A DNA stretch of 33,403 bases from Promethearchaeota archaeon (lineage in GTDB: Archaea > Asgardarchaeota > Lokiarchaeia > Sigyniarchaeales > SOKP01), in NCBI GenBank assembly GCA_019894975.1, contig JAGXNO010000040.1:1-33403 (forward strand), read 5' to 3'. Made by a program: the position numbers and the translations under genes. Positions 1 to 6,717 of this stretch are shown here, piece after piece (positions within the stretch are counted from its first letter, which is position 1; each line of letters opens with the position of its first letter). Under the pieces are notes generated by a model. It worked only from the letters and a program-made list of their open reading frames with translations, searched no databases and had not been told where the DNA came from.

Positions 1-1
1 C

Positions 2-751
2 TATAAAGAAATGCTTGACTCTGAGGAATTAGATATTGTAGAAATCTTATAACCTCATCATTTACATAGTGAGGTAACTATTTATGCTGCTCAAAAACAA
101 TTAAAAGGGATAAGTGTTCAAAAACCCATGGCAAACACCATTGAAGAGTGTGATAAGATGATTAATGCTTGTAAGGAAAATAATATAAAACTAAAAGTCT
201 ATGAGAACTTCACATTCTACCCTCCTATAATGAAAGCAAAGCAATTAATACAAGAAGGAGTCATTGGTGAAGTCAATTCTATTCATATTAAAACTCTCGA
301 AGCGGGTGGAGGAGGGGGTTGGAAAGTTCCACCAAGCGCATGGAAATGGAGATATGATGCGAAAACCTGTGGGGGCGGTTTAGAAGTTGGATCTCCATGT
401 GTATTTGATGATGGTTTTCATAAATTCTGGTTAGCATTGCATTTTATCGAAGAAAAAATCGATAAAGTCTATTCCTGGATCGATAGAAAAGTAATGGATT
501 TACCTGCTTATTTAATGTGGAGATATCAAACTCCTGAGGATGCCCTTGTTCATAAATATGGGACTATGGAATATAACCAATTACCTGACATGTATTTACC
601 CAGTTCATATTATGCTGAAGATGATTTTATCTCACTAACGGGATCAAAAGGAGCTATGTGGATTAACCAAGCGACAGCGGGAGGAAATGTGATGTCTGAT
701 TCTGAGATTTTTCCCGCAATTGTAATTTTTAGAGACGGAAAACTCACATTT
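2..751 (+). pseudogene. Decayed Gfo/Idh/MocA oxidoreductase fragment
   Basis: Reading from base 2, the frame gives a stretch typical of NAD(P)-dependent Gfo/Idh/MocA oxidoreductases: DIVEIL, then PHHLHSEV, then the SVQKPMA version of the EKP motif with its catalytic lysine, and further on GGGLEVGSP with DDGFHKF, the family's GGG-x-DxGxH region. The frame is interrupted by an in-frame TAA at 50-52 between IL and PHH, exactly inside the second Rossmann half. UAA cannot be recoded as selenocysteine or pyrrolysine. The family's C-terminal part is also lost: similarity stops near base 751, where the frame runs into a hydrophobic segment of different origin. The N-terminus lies outside the window. 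A sequencing error could explain the stop alone, but not the missing C-terminus, so a decaying gene is the better reading. Confidence 0.7.
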
Positions 752-1222
752 ATTAACCTGTTTTTCTTATTCTTTATGTTGTTCTTCTTATATTTTATGG
801 CAAGAAACATAGAATTTAGTTATGGCCCCTCTTTTTTAATAAAGCTGTTTATTATAAGTGGGCTATTTTCAGCATTATTCTATATTCTACTTAGATTATC
901 ATTACTTGGTATTTATCCATTAAATGAACCAATCTGGGTTGGAGATGGATATATATCTGGGGTGTATGTTGGATTAGCATGGGGGGGGATATATGGGTTA
1001 ATTTCATATATAATCTTTCCAATGATGAGACGTGAAGTAAGAGCATTTATTCCAATGAGAATGTCAGGAAGAAGTTTTTTAATAATACTTGTATCAATAC
1101 GTTTAATTTTTGGTTTGTGGTATGCGTTTTCTGGTCTCTTTTATTTATTAACTTATCTACCGGAATTAGGAGGAATCTTAGGCTCCTATTTAGTTTATAA
1201 ATACAATTTTATAAAAAGATAA
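128..1222 (+). CDS. Chimeric ORF: Gfo/Idh/MocA C-domain fused to rhomboid-like membrane segment
   Basis: This 364-residue open frame starts at an ATG inside the dehydrogenase motif KPMA, so it is probably not a true start. Residues 1-208 are Gfo/Idh/MocA C-terminal domain. From about residue 209 (base 752) the protein becomes membrane-embedded: several hydrophobic helices, with MLFFLYFMARNIE followed by ISGLFSALFY resembling rhomboid TM2-TM3, and ELGGILGSYL at the end resembling the rhomboid HxGG helix. The catalytic GxSG serine and the histidine are absent (GVYVG and ELGG instead), so the parent would be an inactive rhomboid-like protein. TM1 of that parent is missing. I infer that a deletion joined two genes; expression as a fusion is possible but unproven. 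The rhomboid assignment is moderate. Confidence 0.55.
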   Translation: MANTIEECDKMINACKENNIKLKVYENFTFYPPIMKAKQLIQEGVIGEVNSIHIKTLEAGGGGGWKVPPSAWKWRYDAKTCGGGLEVGSPCVFDDGFHKFWLALHFIEEKIDKVYSWIDRKVMDLPAYLMWRYQTPEDALVHKYGTMEYNQLPDMYLPSSYYAEDDFISLTGSKGAMWINQATAGGNVMSDSEIFPAIVIFRDGKLTFINLFFLFFMLFFLYFMARNIEFSYGPSFLIKLFIISGLFSALFYILLRLSLLGIYPLNEPIWVGDGYISGVYVGLAWGGIYGLISYIIFPMMRREVRAFIPMRMSGRSFLIILVSIRLIFGLWYAFSGLFYLLTYLPELGGILGSYLVYKYNFIKR

Positions 1223-1285
1223 TAATCTAACTTATCTTAAAATTATTAGTGAATCCAATTCGAATTTAAAAAGGTGATTGATGAA

Positions 1286-1597
1286 ATGTTATTTGTAACC
1301 ATTTGGGAATTAAATCCAGATTTTGATCCTAGTAAGTTAACTGAGTTGGCACAAACATTTATGAGCAAAAACTTATTCCCCGCTGAAGGAATTGAAGTGA
1401 TTGGTTGGTATATTACTCCTGAATATTGGGGATTAACCATATCAAAAGCTGAGAGTGAAGAGGCTATAATTAGAGAAGCAACGGGGTGGAGAATTGCTAT
1501 GCCAGGTATTTTTAAAAAATTTAAAACAGCTCCTGCAATGGAAGTTGCTCAAGCATTGCCAATTGTGACCAAATTAGCAAAAAAAATTAGAGACTAA
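1286..1597 (+). CDS. DUF3303-like small protein
   Basis: A 103-residue soluble protein beginning MLFVTIWELNPDFDP. Its plan (a short beta strand, then a charged helix, a GIEVIGWYITPEYWG core and a C-terminal helix with alternating Lys) resembles the small ferredoxin-like DUF3303 family, whose function is unknown. The frame is open from a GTG at 1274, but AAGGTGA at 1271-1277 lies eight bases before the ATG at 1286, which I take as the start. It follows the chimeric membrane ORF by about 60 bases and is followed by T-rich runs. Family assignment is by overall look only. Confidence 0.65.
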   Translation: MLFVTIWELNPDFDPSKLTELAQTFMSKNLFPAEGIEVIGWYITPEYWGLTISKAESEEAIIREATGWRIAMPGIFKKFKTAPAMEVAQALPIVTKLAKKIRD

Positions 1598-1619
1598 AAG
1601 ACTAAAAATCAAGACTTCT

Positions 1620-1656
1620 AATTTTCAATTTTCTTTTTTTGGCTTTTTTAATCAAG
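1620..1656 (+). terminator. T-rich terminator
   Basis: Successive T runs (TTTTCTTTTTTT, CTTTTTT, ATTTTTT) follow the 103-residue gene within 60 bases. Archaeal RNA polymerases terminate at oligo-U tracts without needing a hairpin. The next gene is convergent. Confidence 0.5.
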
Positions 1657-1685
1657 ATTTTTTAAGGAAAAATAATTTTTATCAA

Positions 1686-2036
1686 TTAAAAATAGTTGAT
1701 TTGGTGTTGTTGATTCTTATTATCGAATATCACCACGTCATATGTGAAGTTAGGATTGATTCTTCCGGACTTGATCAATTTTCTGGGAATGCTAATTACT
1801 CGAGTATTTTTATCCCAAATCCCAGGTACAAGTCTAAGCCTCCTACTTTCTAAAAAGACGATACATCCTTCCTTATAAAATCTTCCCCCACGATTTGTGA
1901 TGTAAGAACTCAGATCGTCAAGGAGGTTTTTACAACCATCCTCCTCGAGTATATTCTTTCCATCCGGAGAAGTTATCTTAAGTAATAAATAATTACCATT
2001 TTTTCTTGATTCTCTATCTTGATTGCTTTTTCGCAT
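1686..2036 (-). CDS. Hypothetical protein
   Basis: A 116-residue protein that I do not recognise. I place the start at the ATG at 2036, giving MRKSNQDRES, with GGTG seven bases upstream; the frame is open to a GTG at 2045. It is basic at the N-terminus, then strand-rich (YLLLKITSPDG, GCIVFLESRRLRLVPG, TRVISIPRKLI, YDVVIFD), suggesting a small beta-fold. A predicted-strand pattern ending in RVISIPRKLIKSG recalls SpoVT/AbrB-type swapped-hairpin segments, but that is weak. It lies between a truncated GNAT gene upstream on the same strand and a convergent gene. Confidence 0.5.
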   Translation of the reverse strand: MRKSNQDRESRKNGNYLLLKITSPDGKNILEEDGCKNLLDDLSSYITNRGGRFYKEGCIVFLESRRLRLVPGIWDKNTRVISIPRKLIKSGRINPNFTYDVVIFDNKNQQHQINYF

Positions 2037-2088
2037 TATTAACACCAGTAGGATTAATATGATATAATTTTTTATTAATATTTAGTTT

Positions 2089-2556
2089 TTATGTTAATTT
2101 AAGAATTTGTTTTGTCCCATATCCCTTTTTTTGGAGTTCTGGTTCAACACCTAACCAGGTCAGGGAATAATGGGATTCTTTCATAACATTTGCTTTTGTC
2201 TTCTCCGCAAATTCCATGCAAATTGCTGCTTTCTTTATAGTCTTAGCCCCCAGTTTATATAATGCCTTTAAAGCTCCATTTTTAATCAATTGCCATAATG
2301 ACATCTCATAATAATCTGAATGAACCCACATGACAACACCTTCGATTTTTGGTGTTAGGGCGTATGCTTTCCCAAATTTTAGAGAATTTTTAATTGAAAG
2401 CGCGTAAAAATAGTGTGCTTTGGTGCGACGGATTTCTTCATCAGGCTCTATTGCAACTGCTAAAGACCAGTTAATAAATGCTCTTTCTATTAGTTGCAAG
2501 ACATCTTTAAGATCTTGTTTAGTAATTTTATATAAGTCACTTAACTCTACTTTCAT
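2089..2556 (-). CDS. GNAT acetyltransferase, C-terminally truncated
   Basis: The 155 residues begin with a canonical GNAT layout: strand, helix, a long middle helical part (residues 90-125) and then SHYSLTWLGVEPELQKKGYG, the motif A acetyl-CoA loop (Q-x-x-G-x-G/A) at about residues 128-149. The protein stops six residues later, inside the helix that follows motif A, so the beta5-alpha4-beta6 part (roughly 50 residues in relatives) is missing. The start is supported by AGGTGA just before the ATG. I see no continuation of the family in the following 44 bases in any frame. Most likely a decayed acetyltransferase; function in its present state is doubtful. Confidence 0.6.
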   Translation of the reverse strand: MKVELSDLYKITKQDLKDVLQLIERAFINWSLAVAIEPDEEIRRTKAHYFYALSIKNSLKFGKAYALTPKIEGVVMWVHSDYYEMSLWQLIKNGALKALYKLGAKTIKKAAICMEFAEKTKANVMKESHYSLTWLGVEPELQKKGYGTKQILKLT

Positions 2557-2844
2557 TGGATCACCTAATGAGATAATATGTACAATAAAGTATAAAAATA
2601 TATTATATTTTCCTCTTCAAATCAAACCGGAATTTTTAGTTTTAACTTACTTAATTTATCAGAGAAGATAGAGTAAAAGCGAATTAACTATTTTTTTGTT
2701 TTTATTTCATTTCTAACCGTGTTTTATGGTAGTTCAACTAAATTTCGTTAGTATTATCGTGGTATTATATACAACTATATATCCTTGTAAGCTTCAAAAC
2801 ATTAACGAAACATGTTTAAAAGAAAAGGGGTTTAAACAAAAAAT
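2557..2844. promoter_or_regulatory. Divergent intergenic region with TATA-like element
   Basis: AT-rich gap between the truncated GNAT (minus) and the ribbon-helix-helix gene (plus). TATTATATACAACTATATAT near 2763-2782 is a good archaeal TATA candidate about 65-80 bases before the plus-strand gene. No RNA gene or additional ORF of note is visible. Confidence 0.35.
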
Positions 2845-3006
2845 ATGAAATTAATAACATGCCATATCCCAGAAGCCTACCTTTCAGGAATAGAAGAATT
2901 AGTTAACATGAATTTGTATCCAAATCGTTCAGAAGTAATTCGTGTAGCAATAAGAGACCTTCTTAAGACTGAACTATCGGTAATCTTGAGGAAGGTTAAA
3001 GATTAA
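2845..3006 (+). CDS. Ribbon-helix-helix (CopG/Arc-type) DNA-binding protein
   Basis: A 53-residue protein: MKLITCHIPEAYLSGIEELV, then NMNLYPNRSEVIRVAIRDLL and a short charged tail. This is the classic RHH pattern: an N-terminal beta strand for DNA contact, helix 1 containing IEELV, a turn with P-N-R-S-E, and helix 2 VIRVAIRDLL. RHH proteins bind DNA as dimers and often repress their own promoter or act as antitoxins. No toxin-like partner lies next to it. Length is typical for the family. ATG at 2845; a purine-rich AAAAGGGG lies some 15 bases upstream. Confidence 0.8.
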   Translation: MKLITCHIPEAYLSGIEELVNMNLYPNRSEVIRVAIRDLLKTELSVILRKVKD

Positions 3007-3139
3007 GGTCAAAAACTTTTTTCTTACTTTATTTTTATACAATTCGGGCTTAATTTGAATTCCTTTTTCCTATTGCTGATTTTAAATTGAAGATTTTGAA
3101 TTTCGAAATTTTATAAGGTTCTTTAAATTCTTCTTATTG

Positions 3140-4006
3140 ATGCCCTTTACCCATAGTGATTTTGATTTCATCGATGCGCATTGCCATTTTTTCCCCCCTC
3201 AAATATTCGAAGCAATTTGGAGCTATTTTGAACAAACAGATGATAATGGCAACACCAAAGGATGGCCAATTAACTATAAACTAAAAATAAAGGAAATGGT
3301 AAAATTTTTAGACTCGCAGAGTGTGAAGGCTTTTACAGCATATAATTATGCTCATAAGGAAGGAGTTGCAGATTATATAAATGAATGGGTGTATAAGTTC
3401 TGCCAAAAATACGAAAGAGCCATACCATTTGGTTGCGTTTGGCCAGAGGATAAAGATAGGGTCGATTATATAACCAAAATCTTTGATGAATACAATTTTA
3501 TTGGGATTAAAATCCAGCCGCTTGTTCAGAATTTCTATTTAGACGATATTAGGATGTATGAAATATATGACCTACTTCTTGATAGAGGAAAATGGCTTTG
3601 TGTTCATATTGGTACAGCCCCCTATAGGAATAAATATGTGGGATATAGAAATTTTATAAAATTCATAGAAAAATATCCTAATATGAAAATAATTGTCCCT
3701 CACATGGGTGCTTTTGAATACAAGAAATTTTTAAGATTATTGGATAAGTATGAAAATCTTTATTTAGATACGACAATGATCTACATCCCAGAAAATGTAT
3801 TCCCAGAAAGGATAGCTAAACGCCCTAAATCAGAAGAGTTAATCTCTTATCAAGATCGAATATTATTTGGGACAGATTTCCCAAATATACCATACGAATA
3901 CACTCTTTCTACTAAAGGTTTGTTAGGGTTAAACTTGCCTAAAAGTTTTTACGAGAATATTTTTTTTAACAACGCCAAACGTTTATTTAATCTTACTGTA
4001 ACATAG
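3140..4006 (+). CDS. Amidohydrolase (Amidohydro_2 family, TIM barrel)
   Basis: A metal-dependent hydrolase of about 288 residues. The N-terminal HxH metal motif is in FIDAHCHFFPP (His14, His16), followed by barrel strands ending in VHIGTAP and IVPHMGAFEY (two further candidate metal-ligand histidines) and by LFGTDFPN with the conserved catalytic aspartate. This order matches the Amidohydro_2 / ACMSD-like family of hydrolases and decarboxylases. Substrate cannot be told from sequence. The ATG at 3140 is preferred over the TTG directly before it. The 3' end overlaps the convergent ZIP gene by 14 bases. Confidence 0.85.
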   Translation: MPFTHSDFDFIDAHCHFFPPQIFEAIWSYFEQTDDNGNTKGWPINYKLKIKEMVKFLDSQSVKAFTAYNYAHKEGVADYINEWVYKFCQKYERAIPFGCVWPEDKDRVDYITKIFDEYNFIGIKIQPLVQNFYLDDIRMYEIYDLLLDRGKWLCVHIGTAPYRNKYVGYRNFIKFIEKYPNMKIIVPHMGAFEYKKFLRLLDKYENLYLDTTMIYIPENVFPERIAKRPKSEELISYQDRILFGTDFPNIPYEYTLSTKGLLGLNLPKSFYENIFFNNAKRLFNLTVT

Positions 4007-4856
4007 CTAAACTTATTGACATTACAAACATTCCCGCGCAAATTCCCAAAATTGATAGGTGTTCATTTCCCAATGAACGAGACATCGGCAACAATTCATC
4101 TAAAGATATATAAACCATAAATCCACCAACGACAGATAACATAGCACCTAATAATTCATCACTAATAAAAGGAAAGAGGAAGAAACCAACTGCCAGAGCA
4201 CCTATTGGTTCACTAATTCCGGACACAAAAGACCATAGAAATGGTTTAACCTTGCTATCACTAGAAGATGATACGGTTGCTGCAACTGCGATTCCTTCAG
4301 GTATGTTATGCAGAGCAATTGCTATCGTAATTAGTAGTCCAAGTTCAAATTCCTTTAGAGTTCCTATAAAAGTTGCCATCCCCTCAGGAAAATTATGAAT
4401 GAAAACACCTAATGCAACTAACAATGAAGTTTTTCTTAACTGATTTTGTTGAGGAGAATGATGACGATGTTGGTGACGACGCTGTTGACCATGCTTAGGA
4501 TCATGCTTAGGACCATCCTTACCATGATGCCTATGGTTATAAGATAGTTCACTATCCTTTTCTAGATATGCATCATCTTCAAATTCATAATAATGAGAAA
4601 CACCCATATCAATTAAAAACATAATTCCCATGCCTAATAGGAAGAACGTTGTCCCTACAAGCATTCCATTTGTATTAATACCTTCTTGTAATAATTCTAC
4701 AAATGAAACAAGAATCATTACACCCGCGGAAAATCCCATAATAAAGGAAATAACTTTATTACTAGGTTTACCTAAAAAAAAGGCAATAAAACTACCTATT
4801 GTTGTTGATAATCCTGCAATCGTACTTAACAATAAAGCAGTTAATATAGGCTCCAT
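3993..4856 (-). CDS. ZIP-family divalent metal transporter with His-rich loop
   Basis: A 287-residue integral membrane protein with eight predicted helices in the ZIP arrangement. The signature helices IV and V carry HNFPEGM (154-160) and HNIPEGI (183-189), the intramembrane metal site of ZupT/GufA-type transporters. Between helices III and IV lies a cytoplasmic-type loop (about 107-137) with roughly a dozen histidines, typical of a metal-sensing or buffering segment; its coding DNA contains an 11-bp direct repeat (4490-4500 and 4502-4512) encoding PKHDPKH. Likely imports zinc or another divalent metal into the cell. Start ATG at 4856. It faces the amidohydrolase convergently. Confidence 0.9.
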   Translation of the reverse strand: MEPILTALLLSTIAGLSTTIGSFIAFFLGKPSNKVISFIMGFSAGVMILVSFVELLQEGINTNGMLVGTTFFLLGMGIMFLIDMGVSHYYEFEDDAYLEKDSELSYNHRHHGKDGPKHDPKHGQQRRHQHRHHSPQQNQLRKTSLLVALGVFIHNFPEGMATFIGTLKEFELGLLITIAIALHNIPEGIAVAATVSSSSDSKVKPFLWSFVSGISEPIGALAVGFFLFPFISDELLGAMLSVVGGFMVYISLDELLPMSRSLGNEHLSILGICAGMFVMSISLAMLQ

Positions 4857-5170
4857 CTTTTAAGTGAGTTTTCTGTTGTAAATAGCTTATAAAGCTATTT
4901 TATAATTATGAAATTTTACAATTTAGATATGTCTAATTTATGTTACTAACGTATCATTTATAAATATTATGAAATCTTTTACACTAAGCAGTAAAATAAG
5001 TATATTAAAATATAATATGAAATTCTATGTTTAAAAAGGTATGATAAGTTAGATTAACGAGTAATCTTAATTTGATATATCTAAAAGAGTTCAATCAAAA
5101 TAATGTTACTATTTATAATATTAATTCATTTTTGTATTTATCGTTAGGATTTACAAATTAGGATGATATT
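4857..5170. promoter_or_regulatory. Divergent promoter region
   Basis: 314 bases, very AT-rich, between the ZIP gene (minus) and the DUF6125-like gene (plus). Several TATA-like runs occur (ATTTATAAATATT near 4969, ATTTATAATATT near 5110), the latter suitably placed for the plus-strand gene. GGATGATATT sits directly before the ATG at 5171. No RNA or coding feature seen. Confidence 0.35.
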
Positions 5171-5662
5171 ATGAGAAAAGTTAGTGATGCTGATAAGTTA
5201 TTTTACTATGAAAGAAATTTTGTTACATTAGATGGATTATGGATGTTAGAAATTGAAAAGGAAATTGGGTGGGATAGAGCTCTAGAAATAGATGTAACGG
5301 TTTGGATAAAGCTTTTTAATATTATAATACGAAGACTTAAAAAATATCTAAACATCGAGACAAACACATTGAATGATTTGGTTGAAATTCTTACATTTCG
5401 CTGGTCAATAGAGGGTTGGAAATATAAAGTTAATAAAATTTCAGAATCTGAAGTAATAATTGAGGTAAACCAATGCCCTTATAAAGCTTCAATGGATAGG
5501 AACCCAGAACGTCATGATAAAATACCTTTAATTTGCAATGGTATGTGTTTTCCTTTTTATAAAGTTGCCTTCAATGAGTTTAATCCAGGGATCGTTTTTA
5601 ACAGGGAAAAAGCTATGGGTTTAGGTGATGATATATGTACTTTCCAATTTAAGCTTCAGTGA
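5171..5662 (+). CDS. DUF6125 / ATC-hydrolase-like protein
   Basis: A 163-residue soluble protein. The N-terminal half has the pattern FVTLDGLWMLEIEKEIGWDRALEID seen in archaeal and bacterial proteins annotated as DUF6125 or L-2-amino-thiazoline-4-carboxylate hydrolase-like; the C-terminal half has spaced cysteines (NQCPYKAS, LICNGMC, GDDICTF) that fit a metal or redox site. These proteins are of unknown function in archaea. It precedes the VanZ-like gene by only 10 bases on the same strand, so they are probably co-transcribed. Family name given from recalled pattern only. Confidence 0.6.
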   Translation: MRKVSDADKLFYYERNFVTLDGLWMLEIEKEIGWDRALEIDVTVWIKLFNIIIRRLKKYLNIETNTLNDLVEILTFRWSIEGWKYKVNKISESEVIIEVNQCPYKASMDRNPERHDKIPLICNGMCFPFYKVAFNEFNPGIVFNREKAMGLGDDICTFQFKLQ

Positions 5663-5672
5663 AACTTAGATA

Positions 5673-6074
5673 ATGTCAAATAAAACCCAGAAATATTATT
5701 TTTATGAGTTTTTAAAAATTTTACCCGCAATAGCACTAGCTTTAATCATTTTTTATTTTTCCTCGTTGAGTAATCCATATCCAACAGCACCTTCTAAATT
5801 CACCTTATTTTTTCTTAATCCTATGCTACATATATGCGAGTTTGGAGCTCTGTCTTTCCTTTTATTTTTTGGGTTATTTCCTAAAGTAAGAGCTTTTTTT
5901 TTAATTATATTATCTATAATTTATGCATTTCTTGACGAGCTCCACCAATATTTTGTGCCTTTTAGATATTTTGATATATTTGATTTCTTTTTAGATATCG
6001 TTGGGGTAATAGGTGGTTTCGTATTTTATTTATTCCTCAAATTCATACTAACTAGGATTAAAAGTAAAGATTAA
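5673..6074 (+). CDS. VanZ-like membrane protein
   Basis: 133 residues with four predicted membrane helices. The VanZ-family marks are present: an early SSLSNP after helix 1, HICEFGALSFLLF in helix 2, then AFLDELHQYFVPFR followed by DIFDFFLDIVGVIGG, i.e. the D-E-x-x-Q and D-x-x-x-D-x-x-G motifs. VanZ relatives occur in many prokaryotes and are linked to envelope properties, without a settled biochemical role. Starts 10 bases after the DUF6125-like gene. Confidence 0.85.
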   Translation: MSNKTQKYYFYEFLKILPAIALALIIFYFSSLSNPYPTAPSKFTLFFLNPMLHICEFGALSFLLFFGLFPKVRAFFLIILSIIYAFLDELHQYFVPFRYFDIFDFFLDIVGVIGGFVFYLFLKFILTRIKSKD

Positions 6075-6161
6075 AGTAAAACTTACTAGATAATAAGAAT
6101 AAATGTTTACAATTTGAAAGTAATAAAAATGAGATCTTTTCAAAATTAGAGGATTCAAGTT

Positions 6162-6692
6162 ATGCCAAAAAACAAAAAAACTGGATGGTATGAACATTTA
6201 ACTGTCTTAATATTTGCTCAAGGTGTTTGGAATGAAAAAGATAGAGCAATGGTAAGAACTTCACTCCAAAACAAGCGAAACAAACCAACAGACAATCCCT
6301 ATCCTTTCTATCTTAAGCTAACGCATCGAAAAAATCCACCTGAATTTGCAGATTGTGAACTCTGTCACCATTTATATCAACTTTTTAAGGAAATTTGGGG
6401 ATCTAATGATGGTAGTTTTTACCAGGGCCATCATTATCTTGATTTTGAAAATGATGTCAAAGATATGAAGGATATGGCAAAACTAATACTTTCTTTCGAA
6501 AAAGTTAAAAAGTTTTATTTGCTGTATGTTAAGGGTTTTTCAGAAATAAAAACGACAGTTATTAAGGCAATGAGTTTAACTGAATTGAAAGAGAAATTAA
6601 TTAATAAAAGGTGTAGTCTTGAAGAATTTATACAAATTTTAAATAGGAATGAGTTTAAGAACAGAACAATCTATGAAGTAACAAGGTACTAA
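6162..6692 (+). CDS. Hypothetical protein
   Basis: A 176-residue lysine-rich soluble protein that I do not recognise. Visible points: an aromatic N-terminus (GWYEHLTVLIFAQGVW), a central CELCHHLYQLF with two Cys and two His that could bind a metal, a GHHYLDFEND segment and a helical C-terminal third with a conserved-looking LTELKEKLINKRCSLEEFI. AGAGGA lies about nine bases before the ATG. It is separated from the VanZ gene by 87 bases and converges with the methylase gene. Confidence 0.5.
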   Translation: MPKNKKTGWYEHLTVLIFAQGVWNEKDRAMVRTSLQNKRNKPTDNPYPFYLKLTHRKNPPEFADCELCHHLYQLFKEIWGSNDGSFYQGHHYLDFENDVKDMKDMAKLILSFEKVKKFYLLYVKGFSEIKTTVIKAMSLTELKEKLINKRCSLEEFIQILNRNEFKNRTIYEVTRY

Positions 6693-6717
6693 TCCTATAG
6701 AGTTTTAATAACTTGTT

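Noticed and set aside
50..52. Recoding of the stop in the Gfo/Idh/MocA gene
   Set aside because: It is TAA, for which no archaeal recoding is known; the gene is also truncated at its C-terminus.
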